A stretch of 64,000 nt of DNA from Costus lasius (taxonomy: Eukaryota; Streptophyta; Magnoliopsida; Zingiberales; Costaceae). The stretch spans positions 68,246,018-68,310,017 of the forward strand of contig CM050453.2 in the NCBI GenBank assembly GCA_027563935.2. The letters run 5' to 3'. Shown here one piece after another: positions 54,077 through 64,000 of the stretch. Position 1 is the stretch's first letter; each line of letters starts with the position of its first letter. Made by a program: the position numbers and the translations under genes. The notes beneath the pieces were generated by a model. It was not told where the DNA came from. It saw nothing but the letters and a program-made list of their open reading frames with translations, and did no database searches.

Positions 54077-54853
54077 TTTGCTTCCTCTTTCTTCTATCTT
54101 CTCTTTAGTTCCTTCTATTCCTTTAGAGATTTGTACTAAATCGATGCTATGATAACATAATCTTCTTTATTAGAACAAGGGTGTATTTTAGTTATTTTGA
54201 TCTTATTTTCAAATTTGTTTTCTCGTAGCAAATGTAATTTTATCTTGTGTTTATTAAATCTGTGTTGTTTTACTACTAGTGTTGCATTGGTCACACAATT
54301 GCTTTTCTTGGGTACCGCAAGACGAACCGAAAGGTGAATTGCGACGCTAGATCTGCCTTATCGATCATGCTTTGAGCTGTCAAGAAATGGGGTAGGATTT
54401 GTGTGAGGAACCTTATAATATCTCTGAACCCAATGGATTAATCTAGGTCCGGTTAGCCACAAAAGTAGGACGCCGATCTAGAATGATACCGGATTATGCC
54501 GTCGAAAGAGGGTAATCTGTGCCATTTGATATTTCCTTAAACACTTTTAAAATTACGTTGTTATGATAATTGTCTTGTTTGAGTTTAAGATCCATTAATA
54601 AAATGCATTCGAAGTTTCGATGTCTCTAAACCTTATTTTCTATCTAAAACTTTCACTTGCTTGATTCGGCTAGTAGTTGTATTTAGTTGTATTTTGATTT
54701 ATTTTATGAAAACCCAAAACATTTACCCGCTTGTCTAGCTATTGATTCGTAATCACTCGGTACTTGATCACTGTCCCTGTGGGATCGACACTTAAGTGCT
54801 ACTACGATAAAGCCATCACGCTTGCGGTTAGAAGTACAGTAAAGTACACATCA
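54077..54853 (+). repeat. Athila-type LTR G, copy 2 (left-truncated)
   Basis: It repeats 51113-51888 and ends TACACATCA. No primer site follows; a Copia RNase H fragment does. It joins J at a short shared run (TTTGCTTCCTC). Confidence 0.82.
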
Positions 54854-55203
54854 GTCCATTATAGCAGATTCTACAAAAGAGGCAATGTGTTGTGGCATTT
54901 GACACAGCCGAAGAAGCTGTTTGGATTAAGAAGTTCATCACTGAACATCTATGATAACAATGGGGAGATCGCACAGGCCAAGGAACCAAGGTCTCATCAA
55001 AGATCCAAGCATATATTCAGGCACTTTCACTAGATCCAGTAGATCATTGACAAGGGTGATGTGATGATATGCAGAGTTGACACAGAGAACAATCTAGCCG
55101 AACCACTGACCAAGGCTTTGGCGCAGCAGAAGCATGATGGTCATTCTAAAGACATGGGGGGTTGAGGTTTCTCAACAACTAGGTCTCAATGCAAGTGGAA
55201 GAT
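54854..55203 (+). pseudogene. pol: Copia H: RNase H fragment and polypurine-like tract
   Basis: This is the C-terminal end of a second Copia family, badly broken. Readable motifs are IADSTKEA, NNGEIAQAKEPRSHQRSKH, DKGDVMICRVDTENNLAEPLTKALAQQKHD, with frameshifts and a deletion between the first two and a stop near 55031. It is followed by AATGCAAGTGGAAGAT, a purine-rich tract. It is similar to but distinct from the Cop-A RNase H (ADPLTKPLAQQKHEKH). Its last 151 bp, with the first bases of its LTR, recur exactly at the window end. Confidence 0.85.
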
Positions 55204-55257
55204 TGTAAGTGTTATGCCCTAGGACCTATTGTTGGTTCGAATACATGTACTACATTT
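55204..55257 (+). repeat. Copia H LTR start, interrupted by Cop-A
   Basis: TGTAAGTGTTATGCCCTAGG begins an LTR that is cut after 54 bp by Cop-A. Confidence 0.75.
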
Positions 55258-56960
55258 TGTTGGGGTATGCCCTTAAGGCTAATGTTTGAGGCCTATGGGA
55301 ATGTATCAGTATCATGTAATAAACTGTTATGTTTAAAGGCATGGTTGTTATTCAGTTAGCTACATTGTCTGCTGCTATATATGTTCTTCTGAATAATGTC
55401 TCAAAAGCTGTTCAGCTAGGCTGATATGCTATTATGTCCTTAGTCGATGTATCTTGGTGAACATGAGACAACCTTGATATGGATAAGACTAATATGTAGT
55501 CTAATCTTATAGGATGCTTCGAGCATGGAATAAGATGTAGACTCATGGGTACATTGGATGTACTGGACAGACCCTACTAGGATGTTCAATTGTTTGTCGC
55601 AATATGAATATTCCTTGATTGCAACAAGTGGCACATTTCCTCTGACTTGAGATCACTTGTGTTTCTAAATGATGATTGTCATTGTTTTGAGGTAGTTCAA
55701 TATCATTTGAAACATAATGATTATAGACTATCTTGGATGATGAGCTTGAGTCAGGTTAGGGCACTAGTGATAGACATAGGATTGCCGTCTCCTTGTTTAA
55801 GGAGTGTGATGTTCTAAAGGGGCCCCCTGGATGAGATGATTGAGAGAGTGTATGGCCATACCCAGGTGACAGTGTTCATCTGATCTAATCATGCTCATCA
55901 TATTGGAGTTACGAGCTTGACAGGCTTGTCCAATAAGAACATCCAGTGGCAAAGGAAATATGCATGCCTTGTGAAATGATTCACACTTGTGCTGTGGTTT
56001 GGGTGTAGTCTTGGAAGACTCTTTCCTCTATATCGGGAGACAGTGATGTGTTGCTAGATACCCCTCACTGATCGTGATAATGAGAATTATCGTTACCGAC
56101 ATTTAAAGGAAACCCTCAGGGTCGCACAATTTGATGATATGGCTTACTTAAGTCAGATCGTGTGGACTGAATTGTTCAGGTTCAGTTTAAAGGGATTTAA
56201 TCTCTGATTGTGAGTGAGATCTGGTCTGATCATGTTTGATTAATTAGAGCTTGAGATCGGTAAGCTTCGATCGAGAGAATAGATGCCAGATCGGTCAGAT
56301 CAGGAGCATCAAGGAGATCGACGGTTAGATCGGGAACCTTAGGGTTTATTTAAGATCTAGACCATAATACTTGGATTTATTGGTCTTGGACCAAACCGAA
56401 ATGAACCGCTCATGGAATGAGCGCATGGTTCAAGGCTTGGCGACAAGTTCACTTGGCGTGAACATATGGGGCGGTGAGTGGTTACTATTTTTAGTAACCA
56501 TGATCTCCACTTGGTGGGGGGCTCTCGTCCGATTAGAGTAATCTCTATTCTTGCCACTTGAACTGATTTTTCCTCTCGACTCTCGTGGTGTGTGGCGACG
56601 CTTGAAGGTTGAGGAGGATTCGGCCAAGAGAAAAAGATCTCCATCCCTTTCTCATTCGATCAAGGATTCTTTGAACCCTTGCTAGCACAAGGAGCAACAA
56701 AGAGTTTGCCTTCATCCTCTTGTGTGCGAGACTTTGGAGAAGTGGCACTTGCGACTTTAGCTTCCAAGGCGACATCTACTCCATGGCGATGGTATGATCG
56801 TTTTGCATCATCTTGAATAGCTTTTCATTAAGTTGATCTTTTAACATGCAAGTCGATCCTATAAACCCTAGTTTCCGCAAGTCAAAATTTTATGCGCCAT
56901 CACTTTAGGGTTTTTGCTCCCTCAAGAAGGGGACCCCCCCTAATCTAAGGGGCACTTTCA
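55258..56960 (+). repeat. Cop-A 5' LTR
   Basis: It begins TGTTGGGGTATGCCC and ends GGGGCACTTTCA. The hairpin at 56076-56091 reads GATAAT-GAGA-ATTATC, with both arms changed compared with Cop-1 and Cop-D. Confidence 0.95.
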
Positions 56961-56978
56961 ATTGGTATCAGAGCGAGG
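56961..56978 (+). promoter_or_regulatory. Primer-binding site of Cop-A (initiator Met tRNA)
   Basis: ATTGGTATCAGAGCGAGG directly follows the LTR. It is the same class as in Cop-D. Confidence 0.93.
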
Positions 56979-58786
56979 TTGATGTATGTTATTTTGATTG
57001 CTTGATGCCTTATGTGATCCATGTTTGCGTGTACATGCTTAGATCTCGTTTACATGCGTTTTTCTTTAAGTTTTTGTACATGCGAAACTTGAAGTATGTT
57101 ATCATTGGCGCATTGTTGTTAGCGCATGCTTTGTGTTTTTCTTAAAAACCCTAATTTACATGCGCGCCTAACACTAGATCTAAGGCCCTGCTATAAACCC
57201 TTAGACGGGTTATTAGGGTTGAAGTCACCCCTAGTTTAGATCCAACAGTCTGATCAGACTATCTGACAGCCTGAATGGGTCGACCAGATAGCACCTTGGC
57301 GCAAGCCTATGGTGGCTATAGGTCGACTGCAGACAGGCGTGTAGCGATGTCTGATTGAGACGATTAATGAACGCACCTGAGTTAGGCCCGGGGTCACGCC
57401 CGTTTGCCAGACCTCAGTGTGGATGTTCAGCCCTGGCGCATGCATAGTTGACCTTATGGTCGACGCAAGTCAGTTAGGACTTGGTGCATGCAAGGGCAGT
57501 GGATCTGACTAGGTTGGATGAGTGGATCCCTAGTAATGGACCGTTGTAAGGTTGTAGGGCAAATAAGGAAAATTAAAATTGATCCTATGGGGTTTTCAAA
57601 AATTTTAATTTTTATGATGGATCACATGGTTGTTGATTGATGCATATGTGTGTCTATTTAGTCTTATGTGGGCTGCCCGTTATTATTTGTGTGCTGTGCT
57701 GGGGCCTGCGTGCCTGGGAGTTAAATTTGTAAATTAATTATTGTGATCTGCGCATCACATTGCTTTAATTTATAAAATGTTATTGACCTGCGTGTCAATC
57801 TTGTCTAGATAGTTAAATTTGTAATTTAATTAGACAAGAGCACAGAGCACACTTGGCAGAGGCGCATGCAGCAGTGGCTTGACCAGGTGGGAGGTCTAGG
57901 GTTCGACCCTAGGACCTGGCGCATATTCCTGGTGGGCGCACCAGACCTGCAGATGGCGCTTGGGCCCTGGTTTGGTCCTGATGAGCAGCTAAAGACCCAT
58001 GAAGAGCAAGTGAAGACTTAAGTTAGGTTAAGGTCTCACTAGGGCTATGGGCTTTTACCACATAAGATTCATGCTTTCTTTTATTGTTTACATATTAGAA
58101 TTGCATGATTAAATTATCTTCTGCTATCACCATAGGAATTGCATGATAGGCAAGAAGATAAAAGACCGTTAAAATCCAACGCTAAAATATCAAGCTCGTA
58201 AGCCTTCTGATGCGAAACCTCACTGTTCTGATTATCGTTGGAGCCGTGTTGTACCCACTCAGTGGGCACGTCCATCTGTCTTCAGACGGTGCGGGATTAC
58301 ACCTGTGTGTTACAGAGTAGGGATTTATCCCTTCTCGTTGCTCAGCATAGCACATGGTGGTCCAGGGAGTAGGTCGGGTCAGCTTGACCGTGTAGCCTAC
58401 ATATGTGGCGCATATGGTAGCACATGGAGGCAGCCATCTGTGGGGTCAGAGACTGTGTTGTACCAACTCAGTTGGCACAGTCTGCTGGATTGCCCAGATG
58501 AAGGGGAATCGCACGGGTTGGCGATTGGCAGGGACTGCCTACCAGAGATTAGTGCTTGTACTCTCTGTGCATCTTATCTCGCCTGAGCGGGACGCGGAGA
58601 CCAAGTGTGAAATCTGGATCCCATCTCACTAAAAGAGTTCTACTCTTTCGGGCTGTTTTGCTGGATTTTTCAAGCCAGAGAAAATAGTGAGAAAAAGAAT
58701 CTTTCTTAAGTCCTGATTGATTCTTATACATTGATACTGACCTTGCTGTTCTTGCATTGTTGTAGATACCTGCAGCAACGAACACC
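56979..58786 (+). other. Cop-A 5' leader, non-coding
   Basis: 1.8 kb without a credible frame. It is related to the Cop-D leader at its gag-proximal end but lacks the 33-bp array. At 57893-57916 a near-perfect hairpin around GGTTCGACCC resembles a tRNA T-arm. Confidence 0.8.
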
Positions 58787-59566
58787 ATGAACTTCAATGT
58801 GCGATCCCTACTGGAAAGGGAGAAGTTTGCTGGGCCAAACTTCTCTGACTGGTTTGGACACCTTAAGATCGTTCTTAAGGCAGAGAGGAAACTGTATGTC
58901 CTCGAGACGGCGATACCGCCGCAGCCCGCTCCGAACGCCGCAAGGGCGGTTCGGGAAGCCTATGAAAAGCACGTCAATGATAGCATTGATGTCGCTTGCC
59001 TGATGCTAGCGTCTATGACGCCACCGCTGCAGCGTCAGCATGAGGATATGTCAGCTATACAGATTATAGCAAACCTCAAGATGCTGTATGCTGCACAGGC
59101 AAGGACTGAACGCTATAATTTGACTAAGCTCTTCTTTCAGAGCAAACTGGCTGAAGGGAGCCCAGTGGGAGCTCACGTGCTCAAGATGATTGGGCACAAG
59201 GAGGCTCTGGAGAAACTGGGGCACACCATCAACCAGGAGCTTGCTGTGGACATTATTCTGCAGTCTCTCCCGCCATCATTCGACGCGTTCATTATTAATT
59301 TTAATATGAACAAAATCGATTGTACTCCGGCAGAGCTGCTGAATATGCTCTTGACCACTGAGGAGACTCTGAAGGGTAAGCCTTCGACCTCTGTCTTGAT
59401 GGTTCCTTCAAGGAACAAGAAGAAGGGGAAGAAGGGCAAGGCCCCGGTCAAGAATTACAGCAAGGCTCTGAAGCAGAAGGTGAAGCGGTCTAAGGAATAC
59501 AGGTGTTTCCACTGTGGCCAGCTGGGTCACTGGAAAAAGGACTGTAAAGCGCTCCAAGGAGATTGA
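58787..59566 (+). CDS. gag: Cop-A gag, open to its zinc knuckle, then truncated
   Basis: 259 codons from MNFNVRSLLEREKFAG, 28 bp after CTGCAGCAACGAAC. Capsid-type region to about 220 (IDVACLMLASMTPP, AVDIILQSLPPSFDAF), a basic linker (RNKKKGKKGKAPVKN) and one zinc knuckle, CFHCGQLGHWKKDC. It stops at KALQGD, seven codons after the knuckle, because a 569-bp deletion fuses it out of frame to integrase. It corresponds to residues 1-259 of Cop-D with a few substitutions. The protein could still assemble particles. Confidence 0.93.
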   Translation: MNFNVRSLLEREKFAGPNFSDWFGHLKIVLKAERKLYVLETAIPPQPAPNAARAVREAYEKHVNDSIDVACLMLASMTPPLQRQHEDMSAIQIIANLKMLYAAQARTERYNLTKLFFQSKLAEGSPVGAHVLKMIGHKEALEKLGHTINQELAVDIILQSLPPSFDAFIINFNMNKIDCTPAELLNMLLTTEETLKGKPSTSVLMVPSRNKKKGKKGKAPVKNYSKALKQKVKRSKEYRCFHCGQLGHWKKDCKALQGD

Positions 59567-61100
59567 TACATGCAAAGCTTGTTTGATGGGTAAAATGACG
59601 AAGTCACCTTTTCCTCACAAAGGTCAAAGGGCTTCAAGTTTACTTGACCTTATACACAGTGATGTGTGTGGGCCATTTGGTAAACATGCCAGAGGTGGCT
59701 ATCAGTACTTCATTACCTTTACTGATGATTTCAGTAGGTATGGGTATGTCTATCTGATGAGACATAAGAGTGAATCTTTTGACAAGTTCAAAGAGTTCAA
59801 AAATGAAGTACAGAATCAGCTAGGCCGTAATATCAAGGCACTTCGCTCAGATCGAGGTGGTGAATACCTAAGTCATACGTTTACTGACTATCTAAAGGAG
59901 TGTGGGATTATCTCACAGCTCACTCCACCAGGAACACCGCAATGGAATGGTGTGTCCGAAAGGAGAAATAGAACGCTACTTGATATGGTTCGTTCTATGA
60001 TGAGTCAGGCTACTCTTCCATACTCCTTTTGGGGTTTTGCACTGGAAACAGCTGCAAAGGTACTAAACCGAGTGCCATCCAAGGCAGTTTCAAAGACGCC
60101 ATATGAGTTATGGTATGGGAAACAGCCAAGCTTGACATTTATCAGGATCTGGGGCTGCGAGGCTTATGTCAAAAAGCTCGCCTCTGGGAAACTAGAGAGC
60201 AGATCTGACAAATGTATCTTTGTCGGTTACCCTAAGGAAACTAAGGGTTATTATTTCTACGACCCCAAAGAGAACAAGGTTTTTGTTGCTCGGACTGCCA
60301 TATTTCTTGAGAAGGAGTTTCTTCTGCAAGAGGCCAGTGGGAGAGAAATAAAGCTGGATGAGAATCCAGAAGAAGGACAAAGTGACCAAGTAGAGTTGGA
60401 TGAGCCTGAGCCGGTAGAACAGGTTATTGGACAACCTGAGGCTCAGATAACACGGGAACCGCGAAGATCGGGAAGGATTCGTCGACAGCCTGAGCGCTAT
60501 GACGGAGTCTATATCATTGACAATGATGAACCCCTCACTTATGCGGATGCGGTCAGTGGACCGGAGTCAGCGAGATGGCTTGAAGCTATGCGCGCCGAGA
60601 TGGACTCCATGTCAGATAACCAAGTTTGGGATTTGGTTGATCCGCCTCCGGGAGTAATCCCTATAGGCTGTAAATGGATCTTCAAGAAGAAGATTGACAT
60701 GGATGGTAACATAGTTACCTATAAAGGCAGGCTAGTTGCGAAAGGTTTCAAACAAATCTACGGGATAGATTATGATGAAACTTTCTCACCAGTAGCCATG
60801 TTTAAGTCTATTCGGATTCTTTTCGCGATAGCTGCATATTATGATTATGAGATTTGGCAGATGGATGTGAAAACAGCTTTCCTTAATGGAAATCTGGATG
60901 AGGATGTGTATATGACACAACCTGAAGGTTTCACTAATCCATCAGATCGTCATAAAATATGCAAATTAAAGAAGTCTATTTATGGACTTAAACAAGCATC
61001 GAGAAGCTGGAATATTCGTTTTGATGAATCAGTTACTGAATTTGGTTTCATCAAGAACGAGGATGACCCGTGTGTATATAAGAGGTTTAGTGGAGCGTGA
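59557..61100 (+). pseudogene. pol: Cop-A pol part 1: integrase core and reverse transcriptase start
   Basis: An open frame begins in the old gag region in another phase, but real coding sequence starts after the deletion junction at 59557-59563, with EIDTCKACLMGKMTKSPF. Integrase core residues HSDVCGPF, SDRGGEY and NGVSERRN are intact; the His half of the zinc finger and the whole protease are gone. RT starts with CKWIFKKKIDMDGN and MDVKTAFLNGN, and the frame ends at FSGA (61100), where Cop-D continues FSGSVITFL. One G is missing from a GGG at about 61090-61098. Confidence 0.92.
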
Positions 61101-62101
61101 TCACTTTCCTAGTCCTCTACGTCGATGATATCTTGATCATTGGAAATGACATTCCTGAAATGCATGCTGTGAAGGCATGGCTGAGGAAATGTTTCCAGAT
61201 GAAAGATCTAGGAGAAGCAGCCTATGTGTTAGGTGTGAAGATCTACAGGGATAGATCTAAGAGGCTTCTCGGGCTGTGCCAGAGTACTTACATCGATAAG
61301 GTCCTGGAGAGATTTCATTTAGAGAATTCTAAACGAGGATATCTTCCAGTCAGACATGGTCTGAATCTTTCGAAGAGTCAGTGTCCACAAACACAGACTG
61401 AGAAAGATGAAATGAACAATACGCCTTATGCTTCGGCTATTGGTTCCATAATGTATGCGATGTTATGTACTCGCCCAGACGTTGCTTACGGGTTAAGCGT
61501 GACCAGTCGTTACCAGAGTAATCCAGGTATGGCGCACTGGATTGCAGTCAAGAACATTTTAAAATATCTGCGGAGGACCAAAGATATGTTCTTGATATAT
61601 GGTGGTCAGGAAGAACTCAGTATTGAAGGATATACTGACGCTTCGTTCCAGTCTGACCAGGATGATTTCCGATCGCAATCAGGCTATGTTTTTAGCTTGA
61701 ATGGAGGTGCAGTGGTGTGGAAGAGTTTCAAACAGTCAACTGTTGCTGATTCCACAACAGAAGCCGAGTATGTTGCAGCCTCGGAAGCATCCAAGGAGGC
61801 AGTGTGGATTCGTAAGTTCGTGAGAGAACTTGGTGTTGTTCCTTCGAGTGCTGATCCTTTGGTTATCTTCTGTGATAACACTGGAGCAATCGCACAAGCA
61901 AAGGAACCACGGTCGCACCAGAAGTCCAAGCACATACAGAGACGGTTTCATTTGATCAGGGAGATCATAGATCGTGGCGAGATCAAAGTCTGCAAGGTTC
62001 ATACAGATGACAATCTGGCAGACCCGCTTACCAAGCCTCTGGCGCAGCAGAAGCATGAGAAGCACTGTAATAATATGGGTTTGAGATTTCTCAACCATTA
62101 G
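61097..62101 (+). pseudogene. pol: Cop-A pol part 2: RT active site and RNase H
   Basis: 334 open codons resume after the one-base deletion: ITFLVLYVDDILIIGND with the YVDD box intact, MKDLGEAAYVLGVKI, and RPDVAYGLSVTSR. The whole RNase H follows (GYTDASF, TTEAEYVA, CDNTGAIAQAKEP), ending GLRFLNH, 20 bp before the 3' LTR. The ATG at 61097 is not a natural start; this is the tail of the gag-pol frame. Confidence 0.93.
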
Positions 62102-62121
62102 ATTAAGTGCAAGTGGGAGAT

Positions 62122-63824
62122 TGTTGGGGTATGCCCTTAAGGCTAATGTTTGAGGCCTATGGGAATGTATCAGTATCATGTAATAAACTGTTATGTTTAA
62201 AGGCATGGTTGTTATTCAGTTAGCTACATTGTCTGCTGCTATATATGTTCTTCTGAATAATGTCTCAAAAGCTGTTCAGCTAGGCTGATATGCTATTATG
62301 TCCTTAGTCGATGTATCTTGGTGAACATGAGACAACCTTGATATGGATAAGACTAATATGTAGTCTAATCTTATAGGATGCTTCGAGCATGGAATAAGAT
62401 GTAGACTCATGGGTACATTGGATGTACTGGACAGACCCTACTAGGATGTTCAATTGTTTGTCGCAATATGAATATTCCTTGATTGCAACAAGTGGCACAT
62501 TTCCTCTGACTTGAGATCACTTGTGTTTCTAAATGATGATTGTCATTGTTTTGAGGTAGTTCAATATCATTTGAAACATAATGATTATAGACTATCTTGG
62601 ATGATGAGCTTGAGTCAGGTTAGGGCACTAGTGATAGACATAGGATTGCCGTCTCCTTGTTTAAGGAGTGTGATGTTCTAAAGGGGCCCCCTGGATGAGA
62701 TGATTGAGAGAGTGTATGGCCATACCCAGGTGACAGTGTTCATCTGATCTAATCATGCTCATCATATTGGAGTTACGAGCTTGACAGGCTTGTCCAATAA
62801 GAACATCCAGTGGCAAAGGAAATATGCATGCCTTGTGAAATGATTCACACTTGTGCTGTGGTTTGGGTGTAGTCTTGGAAGACTCTTTCCTCTATATCGG
62901 GAGACAGTGATGTGTTGCTAGATACCCCTCACTGATCGTGATAATGAGAATTATCGTTACCGACATTTAAAGGAAACCCTCAGGGTCGCACAATTTGATG
63001 ATATGGCTTACTTAAGTCAGATCGTGTGGACTGAATTGTTCAGGTTCAGTTTAAAGGGATTTAATCTCTGATTGTGAGTGAGATCTGGTCTGATCATGTT
63101 TGATTGATTAGAGCTTGAGATCGGTAAGCTTCGATCGAGAGAATAGATGCCAGATCGGTCAGATCAGGAGCATCAAGGAGATCGACGGTTAGATCGGGAA
63201 CCTTAGGGTTTATTTAAGATCTAGACCATAATACTTGGATTTATTAGTCTTGGACCAAACCGAAATGAACCGCTCATGGAATGAGCGCATGGTTCAAGGC
63301 TTGGCGACAAGTTCACTTGGCGTGAACATATGGGGCGGTGAGTGGTTACTATTTTTAGTAACCATGATCTCCACTTGGTGGGGGGCTCTCGTCCGATTAG
63401 AGTAATCTCTATTCTTGCCACTTGAACTGATTTTTCCTCTCGACTCTCGTGGTGTGTGGCGACGCTTGAAGGTTGAGGAGGATTTGGCCAAGAGAAAAAG
63501 ATCTCCATCCCTTTCTCATTCGATCAAGGATTCTTTGAACCCTTGCTAGCACAAGGAGCAACAAAGAGTTTGCCTTCATCCTCTTGTGTGCGAGACTTTG
63601 GAGAAGTGGCACTTGCGACTTTAGCTTCCAAGGCGACATCTACTCCATGGCGATGGTATGATCGTTTTGCATCATCTTGAATAGCTTTTCATTAAGTTGA
63701 TCTTTTAACATGCAAGTCGATCCTATAAACCCTAGTTTCCGCAAGTCAAAATTTTATGCGCCATCACTTTAGGGTTTTTGCTCCCTCAAGAAGGGGACCC
63801 CCCCTAATCTAAGGGGCACTTTCA
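62122..63824 (+). repeat. Cop-A 3' LTR
   Basis: Partner of 55258-56960 at offset 6864. It differs at three sites that I saw (63107, 63246 and 63485 regions). The hairpin is at 62940-62955. Confidence 0.95.
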
Positions 63825-63828
63825 ATCT

Positions 63829-64000
63829 AGGGTGATGTGATGATATGCAGAGTTGACACAGAGAACAATCTAGCCGAACCACTGACCAAGGCTTTGGCGC
63901 AGCAGAAGCATGATGGTCATTCTAAAGACATGGGGGGTTGAGGTTTCTCAACAACTAGGTCTCAATGCAAGTGGAAGATTGTAAGTGTTATGCCCTAGGA
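63829..64000 (+). repeat. Exact second copy of Copia H sequence (equals 55053-55224)
   Basis: From AGGGTGATGTGATG to the window end, all 172 bases equal 55053-55224, covering the RNase H tail, the polypurine-like tract and the first 21 bases of the H LTR. The offset is 8776 bp. It starts four bases after the Cop-A 3' LTR. Confidence 0.93.

Larger units (their letters stand above)
55258..63824 (+). mobile_element. Ty1/Copia element Cop-A, full length but defective
   Basis: 8567 bp with LTRs of 1703 bp each (55258-56960 and 62122-63824). I found three differences between them, so it is young. Gag and most of pol are present, but a 569-bp deletion removes protease and the integrase finger, and a one-base deletion breaks the frame inside reverse transcriptase. 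The flanks do not show a 5-bp duplication (CATTT on the left, ATCTA on the right); instead the H sequence restarts on the right. Confidence 0.93.

Overview
The window looks like intergenic heterochromatin from a flowering-plant nuclear genome. No host gene is recognisable. Almost every base belongs to LTR retrotransposons: three copies and one solo LTR of one Ty1/Copia family; one complete and one solo-LTR Ty3/Gypsy element of the chromodomain (Tekay/Del-like) type; several Athila-type Gypsy elements; and remnants of older Copia elements. Primer sites complementary to plant initiator-Met tRNA, Athila-type primer sites, 5-bp target-site duplications and AT-rich decayed pol genes all point to a plant. 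Family names come from recalled protein motifs, not from a search.

Layout. 1-12463: 3' end of a Copia element (Cop-1), whose 3' LTR is split by a young complete Gypsy element on the minus strand (Gyp-K, 2057-12182, target duplication AACAA). 12464-14085: old Copia LTR pieces (minus), with the LTR-start segment present three times. 14087-14362, 29617-30116 and 39252-39478: three pieces of one older, unrecognised reading frame with internal peptide repeats (ORF-E). It was split first by an Athila-type element (Ath-B, 14368-29616, plus, target duplication CCCCT) and also by an intact Copia element (Cop-D, 30117-39246, minus, target duplication CACCA). Ath-B itself holds three solo LTRs: a relative of its own LTR inserted in its primer-binding site, a Gypsy LTR inserted in its env-like frame, and a Copia LTR inserted in its 3' LTR.

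40352-50067: a decayed, nearly full-length Athila-type element with gag and pol (Ath-F, plus). 50068-51112: a second, inverted homologue of ORF-E. 51113-54853: two copies of another Athila-type LTR (G) enclosing a minus-strand LTR (J). 54854-55257: a broken Copia RNase H and LTR start (H). 55258-63824: a third Copia copy (Cop-A, plus) with protease and the integrase zinc finger deleted. 63829-64000: an exact repeat of 172 bases of H.

How the parts work together. Cop-D has one continuous gag-pol frame and LTRs in which I found no difference, so it is the best candidate for an autonomous source that could move Cop-A. Gyp-K is young by its LTRs but carries a tyrosine in place of a catalytic aspartate of reverse transcriptase, so it probably moved using enzymes made by another copy. 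Ath-B is the most unusual unit: it is bounded by a perfect target duplication, has a gag remnant and an env-like remnant but no pol, has LTRs lengthened by about 120 bp that contain a fossil primer site, and carries LTR-like palindrome arrays just upstream of its env-like frame.
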